Source of the DNA: Candidatus Pelagibacter sp. RS40
Lineage (GTDB): Bacteria; Pseudomonadota; Alphaproteobacteria; Pelagibacterales; Pelagibacteraceae
Direction: 5' to 3'
DNA length: 64,000 nt
NCBI RefSeq assembly: GCF_002101295.1
Contig: NZ_CP020778.1
Span: 62,001-126,000 of the forward strand
A program made the position numbers and the translations under genes. The notes under the pieces are model-generated. The model was not told the DNA's origin. It saw only the letters and a list, made by a program, of their open reading frames with translations, and did no database searches. Below, piece after piece: positions 1 through 10,117 of the stretch; the first letter of the stretch is position 1; each line of letters opens with the position of its first letter.

Positions 1-690
1 AACTTCAAAAATTCTTTTATCTGTATAAATTTTACTCTCACCTGTTTCGGCTAATATAATAAATTCATGCGATAAATTTCCACCAATGGGTCCAGTATCT
101 GCCGCCATTGGTATAGCTGATAAGTTCAATCTTTTAAACGTTTTTAGATAGGAAAGAAAAAATTTGTTGTAAGAAAATAATGCATCATCATCTGTCAAAT
201 CAAATGAGTAAGCATCTTTCATATAAAACTCTCTGCATCTCATGATTCCAAATCTTGGACGTAGTTCATCTCTAAATTTCCATTGAATATGATAGAGTAG
301 TTGTGGAAGAGATTTGTATGATTTAATGCTAGACCTAAAAATTTCAGTAACTAGTTCTTCATTTGTAGGTCCGTAAAGCATTTCTCTATTCTGACGATCT
401 TTGATACGTAACATTTCTTCACCATAATCATCGTAACGACCACTTTCCTTCCAGATATCTGATGATTGAATTGTTGGCATTAATATTTCTTGTACACCAA
501 CCCTATCTTGTTCTTCTCTCACAATTTGTTCAATTTTTTTCATCACTTTAAAACCCAATGGTAACCATGAGTAAATTCCAGCAGAAGACTGTTTAATCAT
601 TCCTACTCTCAGCATTAATTGATGAGATTTTATTTTAGCCTCTGTGGGATTATTTTTAAGAATTGGAATAAATAATTTTGAAAAATACAT
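1..690 (-). CDS. proS: Prolyl-tRNA synthetase, N-terminal part (cut by left edge)
   Basis: This gene charges tRNA-Pro with proline in the cytoplasm. The frame is open from an ATG at 690 to the left edge, giving 230 codons; the C-terminal part lies outside the window. The N-terminus has the class II ProS pattern (GIYSWLPLG near residue 35). The motif 2 region [17 protein letters not shown] lies near residues 138-155, and [12 protein letters not shown] follows. The ATG overlaps the stop of the DUF1467 gene by one base (TAATG), so translation is probably coupled. It is the last visible gene of the long minus-strand run that begins with nuoA. Confidence 0.93.
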   Translation of the reverse strand, partial: MYFSKLFIPILKNNPTEAKIKSHQLMLRVGMIKQSSAGIYSWLPLGFKVMKKIEQIVREEQDRVGVQEILMPTIQSSDIWKESGRYDDYGEEMLRIKDRQNREMLYGPTNEELVTEIFRSSIKSYKSLPQLLYHIQWKFRDELRPRFGIMRCREFYMKDAYSFDLTDDDALFSYNKFFLSYLKTFKRLNLSAIPMAADTGPIGGNLSHEFIILAETGESKIYTDKRIFEV

Positions 691-935
691 TAGTTGATAA
701 AGTTTCTTAAATTAAAATATTCATACTTTACTAATAAATAAATGATTATAAATATAATTGATGTAATCAAAGTAGAATAACCAATTTTTTTTAAAATTTT
801 AGGATTTTCGGGAGCTCCTGGGTCAACACCCTCTATATTTTCTTTTTTTTCCCTATTTACATCAATTGGCAGTATTGCGAAAAATACAATCCACCATAGA
901 CAAACAAAAACTACTAATGATCCTGTAATACTCAA
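690..935 (-). CDS. DUF1467 family small membrane protein
   Basis: This 81-residue inner-membrane protein has two predicted hydrophobic segments, roughly residues 6-26 and 52-72. A short polar loop with [12 protein letters not shown] joins them. The opening [18 protein letters not shown] is typical of the DUF1467 family, which in alphaproteobacteria often sits next to proS. Its function is unknown. The start codon is TTG, directly after the TAG stop of the RNase J gene, and no in-frame ATG lies nearby. It is sandwiched between rnj and proS with no spacing, which indicates one transcript. Confidence 0.85.
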   Translation of the reverse strand: MSITGSLVVFVCLWWIVFFAILPIDVNREKKENIEGVDPGAPENPKILKKIGYSTLITSIIFIIIYLLVKYEYFNLRNFIN

Positions 936-2594
936 CTAAATCCTCACTAAATTTATATTTGTGAGGGGTCTTTTGCCAGTTTTTTCTTTTGTATATTTTC
1001 TACAAGTTGATTTTAAAGCTTCAATAAGATTTATTTCCTGTTTTTTATTATTCATTGAAAATGTTTTTGTAGTTTTTTCAATTTCTTCCTCTAGACCGTA
1101 TTGAAATTCTTCTTTTTCATAAATAGGTAAACCTTTGAAAGTTAATAAAGGCTTGTTATGAATATTTCCCTTCGGAGTAATTAAAATTGTTGCCTGAACA
1201 AAACCATTTGCTGATAAATTTTTTCTTTCTTTAATTGATTGTGCGTCTTCTTCAACACTAATATTACCATCAACATACAACTTTCCACTTGGGGCTTTAT
1301 CGTAAACCTCTGGTTTTTCACCCGGATATAGTCTTACAATATCTCCATTTTCTACTTTAACTGGGTAAGGAACTTGCATTTCTTTTGCAAAGTGTATGTG
1401 TTCTATCATGTGTCTATGTTCGCCGTGCACCGGGATTACAGACTTAGGTTTAATCCAATTATACATATCTTTTAAATCTTCTCTATTTGGATGACCTGAT
1501 ACATGTATAAATTCACTATCCTCGGAAATGACTTCTATACCCTCTTTAACTAACTGATTGTGTAATTTATATAATTTTTTTTCATTACCTGGAATTATCT
1601 TTGATGAAAAAATAACTGCATCTCCCCTCTCTATAAATACGTCAGGATGAATATAATTAGCTATTCTAGTCATGGCACCCATAGGTTCTCCTTGACTACC
1701 TGTGCACAAGTAAACAATTTTTTCTCTTGATATATTTTTTACATCTCTAGAATCTAGGGGTTCAATTACGTTATGTAAATACCCACATTGTCTTGCAGCT
1801 TTATAAATTCTATGCATTGATCTTCCAACTAAAGCAATTTGCCTTCCAGTCTTTTCTGCACAATAAAACGCAGTCTCCATTCTTGCTACATTTGAGGCGA
1901 ATGAAGTAATAATAATTCGCTTATCAAGTCTTTCCATTACTTTCAGCATATTTTTTCTTACATCTAATTCTGAGCCTGCTCTCCCAGCGCTAAACACATT
2001 TGTTGAGTCACAAATCATAGCGAGAACACCTTCTTTGCCGATTTCTTTTAATCTATTTGAGTTTATATTTTCACCAATCAGCGGGTCAGGATCACATTTC
2101 CAGTCACCTGTATGAAGTATATTTCCTACAGGAGTTTCTATTTTTAGACCGTTTGGCTCAAGAATTGAGTGAGTCAAGGTTACAAACTCAATTTTAAATG
2201 GATCAAGATTTAATGTACTGTTTAATTGAACAATTTTTAAATATCCTGAAATATCTATTTTTTTCTCTTTAAATTTTTCATTAATTAGAACCGCTGTAAA
2301 TGGTGTTGCAAAAATTTTACATTTTAGCTTTGGCCAAATATGCGCTATAGCCCCTATGTGATCTTCGTGTGCATGTGTCAGAACTATCCCGAGTAAATCA
2401 TCTCTTTTATCCACAATAAAACCAGGGTCGGGATATATCAAGTCTACACCAGGTACAGTATCATCTGCAAATGTAACACCTATATCAACAATTATCCATT
2501 TTTGGTTATCTGCTTTACCATAAGCAAAGAGGTTCATATTCATTCCGATCTCTCCAGATCCACCTAAAGGACAAAAAATTAATTCTTCTTTCAT
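936..2594 (-). CDS. rnj: Ribonuclease J (metallo-beta-lactamase RNase)
   Basis: RNase J is a zinc-dependent 5'-3' exonuclease and endonuclease that processes and degrades RNA. The 552-residue length is normal for the family. The metal-binding motif HAHEDH is at residues 74-79. Further family marks are HTGDWK near residue 160, the STNVFSAGRAGSE segment and PVHGEHRHM in the beta-CASP region. The gene starts at an ATG five bases after the coaX start-side neighbour ends in transcription order (coaX lies upstream) and abuts the DUF1467 gene. The context coaX-rnj-DUF1467-proS is a common alphaproteobacterial arrangement downstream of nuo. Confidence 0.93.
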   Translation of the reverse strand: MKEELIFCPLGGSGEIGMNMNLFAYGKADNQKWIIVDIGVTFADDTVPGVDLIYPDPGFIVDKRDDLLGIVLTHAHEDHIGAIAHIWPKLKCKIFATPFTAVLINEKFKEKKIDISGYLKIVQLNSTLNLDPFKIEFVTLTHSILEPNGLKIETPVGNILHTGDWKCDPDPLIGENINSNRLKEIGKEGVLAMICDSTNVFSAGRAGSELDVRKNMLKVMERLDKRIIITSFASNVARMETAFYCAEKTGRQIALVGRSMHRIYKAARQCGYLHNVIEPLDSRDVKNISREKIVYLCTGSQGEPMGAMTRIANYIHPDVFIERGDAVIFSSKIIPGNEKKLYKLHNQLVKEGIEVISEDSEFIHVSGHPNREDLKDMYNWIKPKSVIPVHGEHRHMIEHIHFAKEMQVPYPVKVENGDIVRLYPGEKPEVYDKAPSGKLYVDGNISVEEDAQSIKERKNLSANGFVQATILITPKGNIHNKPLLTFKGLPIYEKEEFQYGLEEEIEKTTKTFSMNNKKQEINLIEALKSTCRKYTKEKTGKRPLTNINLVRI

Positions 2595-2599
2595 TTTTA

Positions 2600-3346
2600 T
2601 TACTTAATTAAATCTGATGCTTTCAATAAACCATTTATTGTTAAATCTTTGTCTAGTTTAACTTTTCCATTTATTGAATTTTTAAATAAGTGAGACAAAC
2701 CACCAGTTAAAACAATTATAAACTTTTTTCGAGTTTGTTTAATAATCAATTTAATTATATTGTCAATTAAACCGTTATAACCAAGATAAAAACCAGAATA
2801 AATTGCAGAAGATGTGTTTTTTCCTATAACATTTTTAATTTTTTTTAAATTTATTTTAGGAATTAAGGAGGCTTTATTAGTTAAATTATCAAGTGACAAT
2901 TTAACGCCTGGAGCAATAACCCCTCCAATATAATTTTTATTAATTACTATATCAAAAGTTGTTGCTGTTCCAAAATCTATAATTATAAAATTTTTATCAG
3001 TTTCTAAAACTGATATTGCATTTGCAAGTCTATCAGATCCTACTTGATTTTTTTTTACTTTAATTTTGATTAATTTCTCAATTTTTATTTTTTTTAATTC
3101 ATAACATTTTTTATTAGAAATTTGTTCAAAATATTTTTTTATTTTTATAAATTTATTTGGGACCACTGAGCAAAATAAAATTTTATCTATACTTTTTAAA
3201 TATTTTTTTAAGAAACTGAAATGAAAGTTTAATTTATTAAAATTTAATAAAAGTGGATTAATCCTCTTTTTCAAAATTAATTTTTTATAATTACTGTATA
3301 AAGAAATCTTTATATCTGTGTTACCAATATCGCCTAATAAAATCAT
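2600..3346 (-). CDS. coaX: Type III pantothenate kinase
   Basis: CoaX phosphorylates pantothenate, the first step of coenzyme A synthesis; type III enzymes need a monovalent cation and ATP. The 248 residues carry the ASKHA-fold motifs in order: DIGNT at 6-10, VGSDRLANA at 102-110, DFGTATTFD at 124-132 and GGVIAPG at 141-147. The sequence is very lysine-rich and isoleucine-rich, as expected from the AT-rich DNA. Its ATG overlaps the birA stop by one base. It belongs to the nuo-birA-coaX-rnj transcription unit. Confidence 0.92.
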   Translation of the reverse strand: MILLGDIGNTDIKISLYSNYKKLILKKRINPLLLNFNKLNFHFSFLKKYLKSIDKILFCSVVPNKFIKIKKYFEQISNKKCYELKKIKIEKLIKIKVKKNQVGSDRLANAISVLETDKNFIIIDFGTATTFDIVINKNYIGGVIAPGVKLSLDNLTNKASLIPKINLKKIKNVIGKNTSSAIYSGFYLGYNGLIDNIIKLIIKQTRKKFIIVLTGGLSHLFKNSINGKVKLDKDLTINGLLKASDLIK

Positions 3347-3867
3347 TATATAAAATTTTCAATTTTTTTCTCAAAGTTTCTTTGCAACTCTTTAATTAGT
3401 TCTAATTTTTTAATATTTTTTTTACTATATTTATTAAGATATGATGTACAATAATTAGGTATAATCGGGCTATTATTTAAATTAATCCCAATTCCAATAA
3501 TTATGTACTTTATATTGTTTTTAAAAATTATTTCCTGCAGTATTCCACAAATTTTTGATTGATTTATTAATATATCATTTGGAAGTTTAATATTTATCTT
3601 TTCATTTATATGTTTTTTAATAACTTTTTTAACTACATTTAAATTGATTTTAGTTATATTTTTTATAGATAGGTTTTTTTTTATAGGAAAAAAAATAGAT
3701 AAAAAAATATTTCCATAATTTGATATCCACCTATTTGTCCCCTGGCCTCTTCCTTTAAATTGCCTTTCTGAGGTTACTACACCAAATTTTATATTCTGAT
3801 TAATTAATCTTATCGCTGTAGAATTTGTACTTTTAACTTTTTTAAACGGAAATATTTTCAATTTCAT
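3346..3867 (-). CDS. birA: Biotin--[acetyl-CoA carboxylase] ligase, short form
   Basis: The protein attaches biotin to carrier lysines such as that of acetyl-CoA carboxylase. It has 173 residues, clearly shorter than most BirA proteins. There is no N-terminal HTH domain, so it should not act as the biotin repressor. The C-terminal SH3-like domain also appears to be missing. The catalytic signatures are present: KSTNSTA at 12-18, GRGQGTNRW at 39-47 in place of the usual GRGRxGRxW, and KLPNDILINQSKICGIL at 94-110. The start ATG overlaps the nuoN stop (TAATG). Confidence 0.85.
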   Translation of the reverse strand: MKLKIFPFKKVKSTNSTAIRLINQNIKFGVVTSERQFKGRGQGTNRWISNYGNIFLSIFFPIKKNLSIKNITKINLNVVKKVIKKHINEKINIKLPNDILINQSKICGILQEIIFKNNIKYIIIGIGINLNNSPIIPNYCTSYLNKYSKKNIKKLELIKELQRNFEKKIENFI

Positions 3868-5282
3868 TAAATAATATTTATTTTTGAAACTATCTTGGTT
3901 AAACCGCTAGGATAAATAAAATATGCTAAAATAAATATTGTCGATACAGCCAATGTAAGCTTTAATCCAAAATGATGATCTGTTTCAAATTTTTCTTTTT
4001 CTTTATCAAAATATATAATTTTTATAATTCTTAAGTAGTAAAAAGCAGCTATGACAGTAGACAGTAATCCTACAATCGCTAAAAAATACATTTTTTGTTC
4101 AATTACAGCCATAAATACATAAAATTTTGCAAAAAAACCCGCAAGTGGTGGTATGCCTGCGAGTGAAAATAATATTATTAGTAATGAAAATGATAACAAT
4201 GGATGATTTTTGGAAAGACCAGATAAATCCTCAATGCTTTCATAATACTCATTGTTTCTTCGCAGCATGAACATGCAGCTAAAGAAAGCTAAATTCATAA
4301 CTAGGTAAATTGCAATATAGCTTATAGATGCTTGTATTCCCTGATTTGTTCCAGCAGCTAAACCAGTTAAAGCGTATCCCATATGCCCTATTGAGCTGTA
4401 AGCTATCAGCCGTTTTAGATTTTTTTGCCCTATTGCAGCTACAGCTCCAAAAATCATAGATGCAATAGATAAAAATATAATAATCATTTGCCATTGGTCG
4501 TTCATTGCAGCAAATGGAACATACAAAAATCTTATAAAAACAGATAGAGCTGCAATTTTTGGCAATACAGCAAAAAATGTTGTTACTGAAGTAGGGGATC
4601 CTTGGTAAACATCTGGAGCCCACATGTGAAATGGAACTGCAGAAATTTTAAATGCTAATCCAACTAATATAAAAACAATACCAAAAGTAATTCCATATTG
4701 ACCTGAGCTTGAATTATCTAAAATGATATTAAAATTTGTAGATCCTGAGAAACCATATATTAATGAACAACCATAGAGTAACAAACCTGATGACAGAGCA
4801 CTAAGTACAAAATATTTAAGACCAGACTCTGTAGATAGAAGATTTTCTCTATTAAAAGATGCAAGTACATATAGCGCTAAAGATTGTAATTCAAGACCCA
4901 TATAAAATACAATTAAATCGTTTGAACTGATCATTACCATCATTCCTAAAATAGAACTTAATATTAAAATTGGATATTCCATTTTGTTAATATTATTAAT
5001 TTCAATATATTTTGAGGAAGTAAGCATCACAAAAACCCCAGACCCAATGGTCAATAATTTCATGAATGTTGCCAAACTATCAACTTTGTAACTATTATTA
5101 AAAATTGATAAATCTGAAACTTGGTAAAGATTTAATAATAAAGCAAACAGTATAATCAAACTAAGAGTTGTTAAATTATATATTAATTTTGAGCTATTAT
5201 TTTTAAAAACCCCAAATAGAAGCAAGAACATTATTGTTAGTGATAAAAATATTTCAGGTAAGATTATTTCTAAATTTTCCAT
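3867..5282 (-). CDS. nuoN: NADH-quinone oxidoreductase subunit N
   Basis: NuoN is one of the three antiporter-like membrane subunits of respiratory complex I and takes part in proton pumping. The 471-residue protein is hydrophobic throughout. It carries the conserved PFHMWAPDVYQGSPTSVTTF segment in mid-sequence, followed by the AYSSIGHMGYALTG block seen in Nqo/Mrp subunits. It is the last nuo gene. Its start overlaps the nuoM stop by one base and its stop overlaps the birA start by one base. Confidence 0.95.
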   Translation of the reverse strand: MENLEIILPEIFLSLTIMFLLLFGVFKNNSSKLIYNLTTLSLIILFALLLNLYQVSDLSIFNNSYKVDSLATFMKLLTIGSGVFVMLTSSKYIEINNINKMEYPILILSSILGMMVMISSNDLIVFYMGLELQSLALYVLASFNRENLLSTESGLKYFVLSALSSGLLLYGCSLIYGFSGSTNFNIILDNSSSGQYGITFGIVFILVGLAFKISAVPFHMWAPDVYQGSPTSVTTFFAVLPKIAALSVFIRFLYVPFAAMNDQWQMIIIFLSIASMIFGAVAAIGQKNLKRLIAYSSIGHMGYALTGLAAGTNQGIQASISYIAIYLVMNLAFFSCMFMLRRNNEYYESIEDLSGLSKNHPLLSFSLLIILFSLAGIPPLAGFFAKFYVFMAVIEQKMYFLAIVGLLSTVIAAFYYLRIIKIIYFDKEKEKFETDHHFGLKLTLAVSTIFILAYFIYPSGLTKIVSKINII

Positions 5283-6775
5283 TATTTCTTTGCAATACTT
5301 TGTGTTAAATTTGTATTATAGTTATCTATCAAACTGGATACAGATGTTTCAATTGAATTTATTAATGGCTCTGGATAAAATCCAAAAAATATAATTGGTA
5401 TTGCTAATAAAAGAAGAATTAATAACTCAAATTTTTTTAGATCTTTCATACTTTTAATTTCTTCATGAATTATTTCGCCAAAAACAACTCTTTTGTACAT
5501 CCAAAGTATGTATGCTGCTCCCAAAATAACACCTAAACTTGCAATAGTTGCAACTAGAAAACTTTTTTTGAATGTGCCCATTAGAATTAGAAATTCACCA
5601 ATAAATCCACTTGTCCCTGGAAGTCCTAGAGAACCTAGGGCAAATATCATAAATACGATACCATATTTTGGCATCACAGTTACTAACCCACCATATTTTT
5701 TTATCAATCTTGTATGATTTCTATCATAAACAACACCAACGCTTAAGAATAGAGCTGCCGATACCAATCCATGACTGATCATTTGAAATATACTGCCCTC
5801 AATGCCTTGTTGAGTCATGGTAAAAATTCCAAGTGTTACAAAACCCATATGCGCAACTGAAGAATAAGCAATCAACTTTTTCATATCTTCCTGCATTAGA
5901 GCAACTAAAGATGTGTAAATAATTGCAATCAAACTTAATGCAAAGACAAGTGGCACAAAATATTCAGAGGCTATTGGAAATAATCCAACAGAAAATCTTA
6001 TAAATCCATACCCAGCCATTTTTAGTAATATTGCTGCAAGCAAAACAGATCCAGCAGTTGGTGCCTCAACATGAGCATCTGGCAACCAAGTGTGCACCGG
6101 CCACATAGGTGTTTTTACTGCAAATGAACTAAAGAAAGCCAACCATAAAAGTTTTTGATATTGTTCTCCAATTCCAATTTCATACAACTTTTCAACATCA
6201 GTTGTTCCAGATATCCAATAAATAGATATTATTGCAATCAACATTAAAACTGAACCTAGCAAGGTATATAAAAAGAATTTGAAGGCTGAATAAACTCTTC
6301 TTTCACCACCCCAGATACCGATAATTAGGAACATAGGTATTAAGCCACCTTCAAAAAATAAATAGAAAATTATCAAATCGAGGGAGCAGAAAACTCCAAT
6401 CATTAGAGTTTCCATTATAAGGATTGCTATTAAAAAATCTTTTAAACGGTGTTTAATTGTTGAAATTACAGAAATTATACAAATTGGTGTTATAAAAGTT
6501 GTAAGTAAAATAAATAAAATTGAAATTCCATCAACTCCCACTTTATAGTTAATAAAACCAGATAACCATTCTCTATTTTCCACAAATTGAAAATTAATAG
6601 AAGATTTATCAAAAATTAACCAAAGATATATTGAGAGAATAAAGTTAGCTAATGATATGAATAATGCAACATATTTACTGCTTTGATATTTACTATTTGA
6701 TGATTTCGTAAATAAAATAAATAGAGCACCAATTGTTGGTAATATTATCAAAGATGAAATGATTGGAAAGTCCAT
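5282..6775 (-). CDS. nuoM: NADH-quinone oxidoreductase subunit M
   Basis: NuoM is an antiporter-like proton-translocating subunit of complex I in the inner membrane. The 497 residues include the conserved block PVHTWLPDAHVEAPTAGS and the AYSSVAHMGFVTLG segment. Transmembrane helices run along the whole length. The gene overlaps both nuoL and nuoN by a single base, consistent with translational coupling. Length and motifs match the family. Confidence 0.95.
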   Translation of the reverse strand: MDFPIISSLIILPTIGALFILFTKSSNSKYQSSKYVALFISLANFILSIYLWLIFDKSSINFQFVENREWLSGFINYKVGVDGISILFILLTTFITPICIISVISTIKHRLKDFLIAILIMETLMIGVFCSLDLIIFYLFFEGGLIPMFLIIGIWGGERRVYSAFKFFLYTLLGSVLMLIAIISIYWISGTTDVEKLYEIGIGEQYQKLLWLAFFSSFAVKTPMWPVHTWLPDAHVEAPTAGSVLLAAILLKMAGYGFIRFSVGLFPIASEYFVPLVFALSLIAIIYTSLVALMQEDMKKLIAYSSVAHMGFVTLGIFTMTQQGIEGSIFQMISHGLVSAALFLSVGVVYDRNHTRLIKKYGGLVTVMPKYGIVFMIFALGSLGLPGTSGFIGEFLILMGTFKKSFLVATIASLGVILGAAYILWMYKRVVFGEIIHEEIKSMKDLKKFELLILLLLAIPIIFFGFYPEPLINSIETSVSSLIDNYNTNLTQSIAKK

Positions 6776-8688
6776 TATACTAAGATTAATAAAGTTAATA
6801 AAACTGAGAAACCAAGAAGCATTATAAATGCATATTGATAGATATATCCACTTTGAAATTTAACAGCTCTAGCTGAAAAATTTTTTATAACTTTAGATAT
6901 TCCATCAGGGCCAAACCTATCAATAACTGACCCGTCAATTTGTTTCCATAAAAACTTTCCAATTCTTTTCGACGGATTTACAAAAATAAAGTCATAAAGT
7001 TCATCGAAATACCATTTCTTTTGTAAAAAAATATAAAGTGGTTTATTTATTTTAACAATTTCATCTACGACAGACAAATTTCTTACAAATAGATAAAATG
7101 ATAATGGTATTGATATGACAACTAAAGATGGTGTTAAAAATAAAAACCAATTAGGTGGATGATCTGTACTTAATGGTTCAAGAAATTTAATTGAACTATT
7201 CCAAAATGCATAAGATAATTCTTTCCCAATAAATAGATCTTTAAATAGCATACCAGCAAAAATTGCACCAATTGCAAGAACAATAAGTGGTATAAGCATT
7301 GTTGGTGGTGACTCATGCATACTATCAATATTTATTTCTGAATTATTATAAGTGCCATGAAAAGTTTTAAAAATTAGTCTCCATGAATATATTGATGTTA
7401 AAAAAGCTGTGAAAATTCCAATGTAGGCTGCATACGTTCCAACATTGTTTCCACTTAAATATGCAAATTCAATAATTGCATCTTTTGAGTAAAATCCTGA
7501 TAACAAAGGAAACCCAGTGAGCGCTAGGGTTCCAATTAACATTAAGCTATATGTGTAAGGTAGTTTTTTCCAGACACCTCCCATTAAATTAATATTTTGC
7601 TCATCTTTAAACGAATGAATTACAGAACCAGAGCCTAAAAATAAAAGCGCTTTAAAAAAAGCATGAGTGAATAAATGAAACATTGCAACATTATATGCCC
7701 CAACACCTGCCGCAAAAAACATATACCCTAATTGACTGCAAGTTGAATATGCAATAATTTTTTTAATATCTGTCTGAACTAAAGCAACACTCGCAGCAAA
7801 AATTGCTGTTACCATTCCAATAATTGTTACAACAGATAAAGCTAATTCGGAGTATTCGTAAATTGGTGAACATCTTACAACCAAAAATACTCCAGCTGTT
7901 ACCATCGTTGCAGCATGAATAAGTGCTGATACGGGTGTAGGACCTTCCATTGCATCTGGTAGCCATGTATGAAGTAAAAATTGTGCAGATTTACCCATTG
8001 CACCAACGAATAAAAGTAAACAAATTAAGTCTACAGAATTGATATTAAAACCAAGAAAATTTAATTTTTTATCTAATATATTTGGGATTTGTTGAAAAAC
8101 TTCATTGTAGTTAACAGTACCAAATAAATAAAAAATTAAAAAAATACCTAAAGCAAATCCAAAATCCCCAACTCGGTTTACGATAAATGCCTTAATCGCC
8201 GCTTTATTTGCACTTTCTTTTTTAAACCAGAATCCGATTAAAAAGTATGAACATAATCCAACACCTTCCCAGCCAAAAAACAATTGTATAAAATTATCAG
8301 ATGTAACAAGAGTTAACATTGCAAATGTGAATAATGATAAATAAGACATGAAACGTGACTTATGTGGATCATGAGACATGTAGCCAATTGAATATATATG
8401 GACTATAGCTGAGACCAATGTAACAACGACAAGCATAACTGCAGAAAGTGGATCAATATTTACTGACCAATTTACATTAAGACTTCCTGAATTTATCCAT
8501 TTAGCAATAATTAAGTTTTCTGAGTATCCTGTAGCTATAACATTATACAAAACGATGATTGATAAAAAAGCTGATATGGAAACAAACAAACTTGTAACTA
8601 ATTGGGATGCTTTATCTCCAATAAATTTTCCAAAAAATCCAGATATTATTGATGCAGCGAGTGGTAAAAATAAAATATAATATCCCAT
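6775..8688 (-). CDS. nuoL: NADH-quinone oxidoreductase subunit L
   Basis: NuoL is the distal antiporter-like subunit of complex I. The 637-residue length is typical, including the C-terminal extension that forms the long lateral helix and last membrane segment. Motifs include FFGWEGVGLCSYFLIGFWF, HTWLPDAMEGPTPVSALIHA and AYSTCSQLGYMFFA. It follows nuoK after a single base and overlaps nuoM by one base. Confidence 0.95.
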   Translation of the reverse strand: MGYYILFLPLAASIISGFFGKFIGDKASQLVTSLFVSISAFLSIIVLYNVIATGYSENLIIAKWINSGSLNVNWSVNIDPLSAVMLVVVTLVSAIVHIYSIGYMSHDPHKSRFMSYLSLFTFAMLTLVTSDNFIQLFFGWEGVGLCSYFLIGFWFKKESANKAAIKAFIVNRVGDFGFALGIFLIFYLFGTVNYNEVFQQIPNILDKKLNFLGFNINSVDLICLLLFVGAMGKSAQFLLHTWLPDAMEGPTPVSALIHAATMVTAGVFLVVRCSPIYEYSELALSVVTIIGMVTAIFAASVALVQTDIKKIIAYSTCSQLGYMFFAAGVGAYNVAMFHLFTHAFFKALLFLGSGSVIHSFKDEQNINLMGGVWKKLPYTYSLMLIGTLALTGFPLLSGFYSKDAIIEFAYLSGNNVGTYAAYIGIFTAFLTSIYSWRLIFKTFHGTYNNSEINIDSMHESPPTMLIPLIVLAIGAIFAGMLFKDLFIGKELSYAFWNSSIKFLEPLSTDHPPNWFLFLTPSLVVISIPLSFYLFVRNLSVVDEIVKINKPLYIFLQKKWYFDELYDFIFVNPSKRIGKFLWKQIDGSVIDRFGPDGISKVIKNFSARAVKFQSGYIYQYAFIMLLGFSVLLTLLILV

Positions 8689-8689
8689 T

Positions 8690-9001
8690 TCATCCTTTTA
8701 AACTGTCAATCTCTTCAACTCTAATTGTTCCAGAATTCCTATAATAAATTACTATAATTGCTAATCCTATGGCAGCCTCAGCTGCAGCTACTGTTAATAT
8801 AAATAGTGTAAATACTTGACCACTGAGATCATTAATAAAAATAGAAAAGGAGACCAAGTTTATATTTACAGATAACAAAATTAACTCAATACTCATAAGA
8901 ATAACAATAACGTTTTTTCTATTTAAAAAAATACCTACTACCCCAATAGTAAATATAATGGCAGCAAGAGTTAAATAATGACCAAGACCAATACTAAGCA
9001 T
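8690..9001 (-). CDS. nuoK: NADH-quinone oxidoreductase subunit K
   Basis: NuoK is a small complex I subunit of 103 residues with three transmembrane helices. The two membrane glutamates expected for the proton path are visible as Glu39 ([11 protein letters not shown]) and Glu75 ([11 protein letters not shown]). The start overlaps the 3' end of nuoJ by eight bases. Length and sequence match the family closely. Confidence 0.95.
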   Translation of the reverse strand: MLSIGLGHYLTLAAIIFTIGVVGIFLNRKNVIVILMSIELILLSVNINLVSFSIFINDLSGQVFTLFILTVAAAEAAIGLAIIVIYYRNSGTIRVEEIDSLKG

Positions 9002-9626
9002 CTATTTTAACTCCCTTTTTTGTTTCTACATCTATCAATTCAACACCCTCGTTTCTTTCTCTGGAAATTTGTCTTAAATAGCTTTGTGTTTTTAAGCCAG
9101 ATCTTTTTCTAAAAGTGAGGACAATTGCTCCAATCATAGCAACTAAAAGAACCATTCCTGATAATTGAAATAAGTGCACGTAATCAGTATAAATAACATT
9201 ACCTAATGACTGGGTATTTGTTAAATTTAAATTCAGATTTATGTTAATAGAATCTTGAAGTTCAGCTTTATACTTCCATCCACCAACGACAATCAATAAT
9301 TCTGAAAAAATAACTAAACTTACTAAGAGACCTATAGGTATATGAGAGCTGCTATCACTTGCAACAAACCATTCATTTTTCTGCTGAGCAACATTCAACA
9401 TCATTACTACAAAAAGAAATAACACCGCAACAGCTCCCACATAAACAATTAACATTATCATTCCCAAAAATTCTGCTCCTATCATAATAAAAAGACATGA
9501 TATGCTTATGAAATCTAAAATTAAAAAAAAAACTGAGTGAACTGTATTTCTTGAAGCTGTTACCATTATTGCAGAGACAATTGCAATAAATGAAAAAATA
9601 TAAAAAACAACTGCGTGTGCTATCAT
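8994..9626 (-). CDS. nuoJ: NADH-quinone oxidoreductase subunit J
   Basis: NuoJ is a membrane subunit of complex I with about five helices. The 210-residue protein contains the conserved [20 protein letters not shown] region and a second [19 protein letters not shown] segment. The C-terminal tail is hydrophilic. It sits four bases after nuoI and overlaps nuoK by eight bases. Confidence 0.94.
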   Translation of the reverse strand: MIAHAVVFYIFSFIAIVSAIMVTASRNTVHSVFFLILDFISISCLFIMIGAEFLGMIMLIVYVGAVAVLFLFVVMMLNVAQQKNEWFVASDSSSHIPIGLLVSLVIFSELLIVVGGWKYKAELQDSININLNLNLTNTQSLGNVIYTDYVHLFQLSGMVLLVAMIGAIVLTFRKRSGLKTQSYLRQISRERNEGVELIDVETKKGVKIDA

Positions 9627-9630
9627 TTAA

Positions 9631-10116
9631 TTATCGATGAGAACTGTCAGCATTAATATTTGCTGCCAAAATACTTTCCCATCTATCTCCATTTTCTAAT
9701 AACTTTTCTTTGTTATAATAAAGTTCTTCTCTTGTTTCTGTGGCAAATTCAAAATTTGGTCCTTGCACTATTGCATCTACAGGGCAGGATTGTTCGCACA
9801 ATCCACAATATATACATTTAAGCATATCAATATCATATCTAGTCGTTTTACGACTACCATCTGATCTCTCCTGCGATTCAATAGTAATTGCTTGTGCTGG
9901 GCAAACTGCTTCACATAATTTACACGCAATACATCTTTCTTCTCCGTTCGGATATCTTCTTAAAGCATGCTCACCTCTGGCTCGTGGGCTAACAGAACCT
10001 TTTTCAAATGGATAATTTATTGTTTTTTTTTGTCTAAAAGACTCTTTTATTGCTATTAATAATCCAGTTACAAAATCAATCATCAATATTGTTTTAAAAA
10101 ATCTTTTTATTTTCAT
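9631..10116 (-). CDS. nuoI: NADH-quinone oxidoreductase subunit I
   Basis: NuoI is the ferredoxin-like subunit carrying two [4Fe-4S] clusters (N6a and N6b) that pass electrons to NuoB. Cluster cysteines are at 62, 65, 68, 72 and 101, 104, 107, 111. I chose the ATG at 10116 (161 residues) rather than the upstream one at 10140. AGGAAA stands seven bases before 10116, the protein then begins as typical alphaproteobacterial NuoI does, and the longer form would overlap nuoH. The segment [20 protein letters not shown] is typical. Confidence 0.95.
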   Translation of the reverse strand: MKIKRFFKTILMIDFVTGLLIAIKESFRQKKTINYPFEKGSVSPRARGEHALRRYPNGEERCIACKLCEAVCPAQAITIESQERSDGSRKTTRYDIDMLKCIYCGLCEQSCPVDAIVQGPNFEFATETREELYYNKEKLLENGDRWESILAANINADSSHR

Positions 10117-10117
10117 T

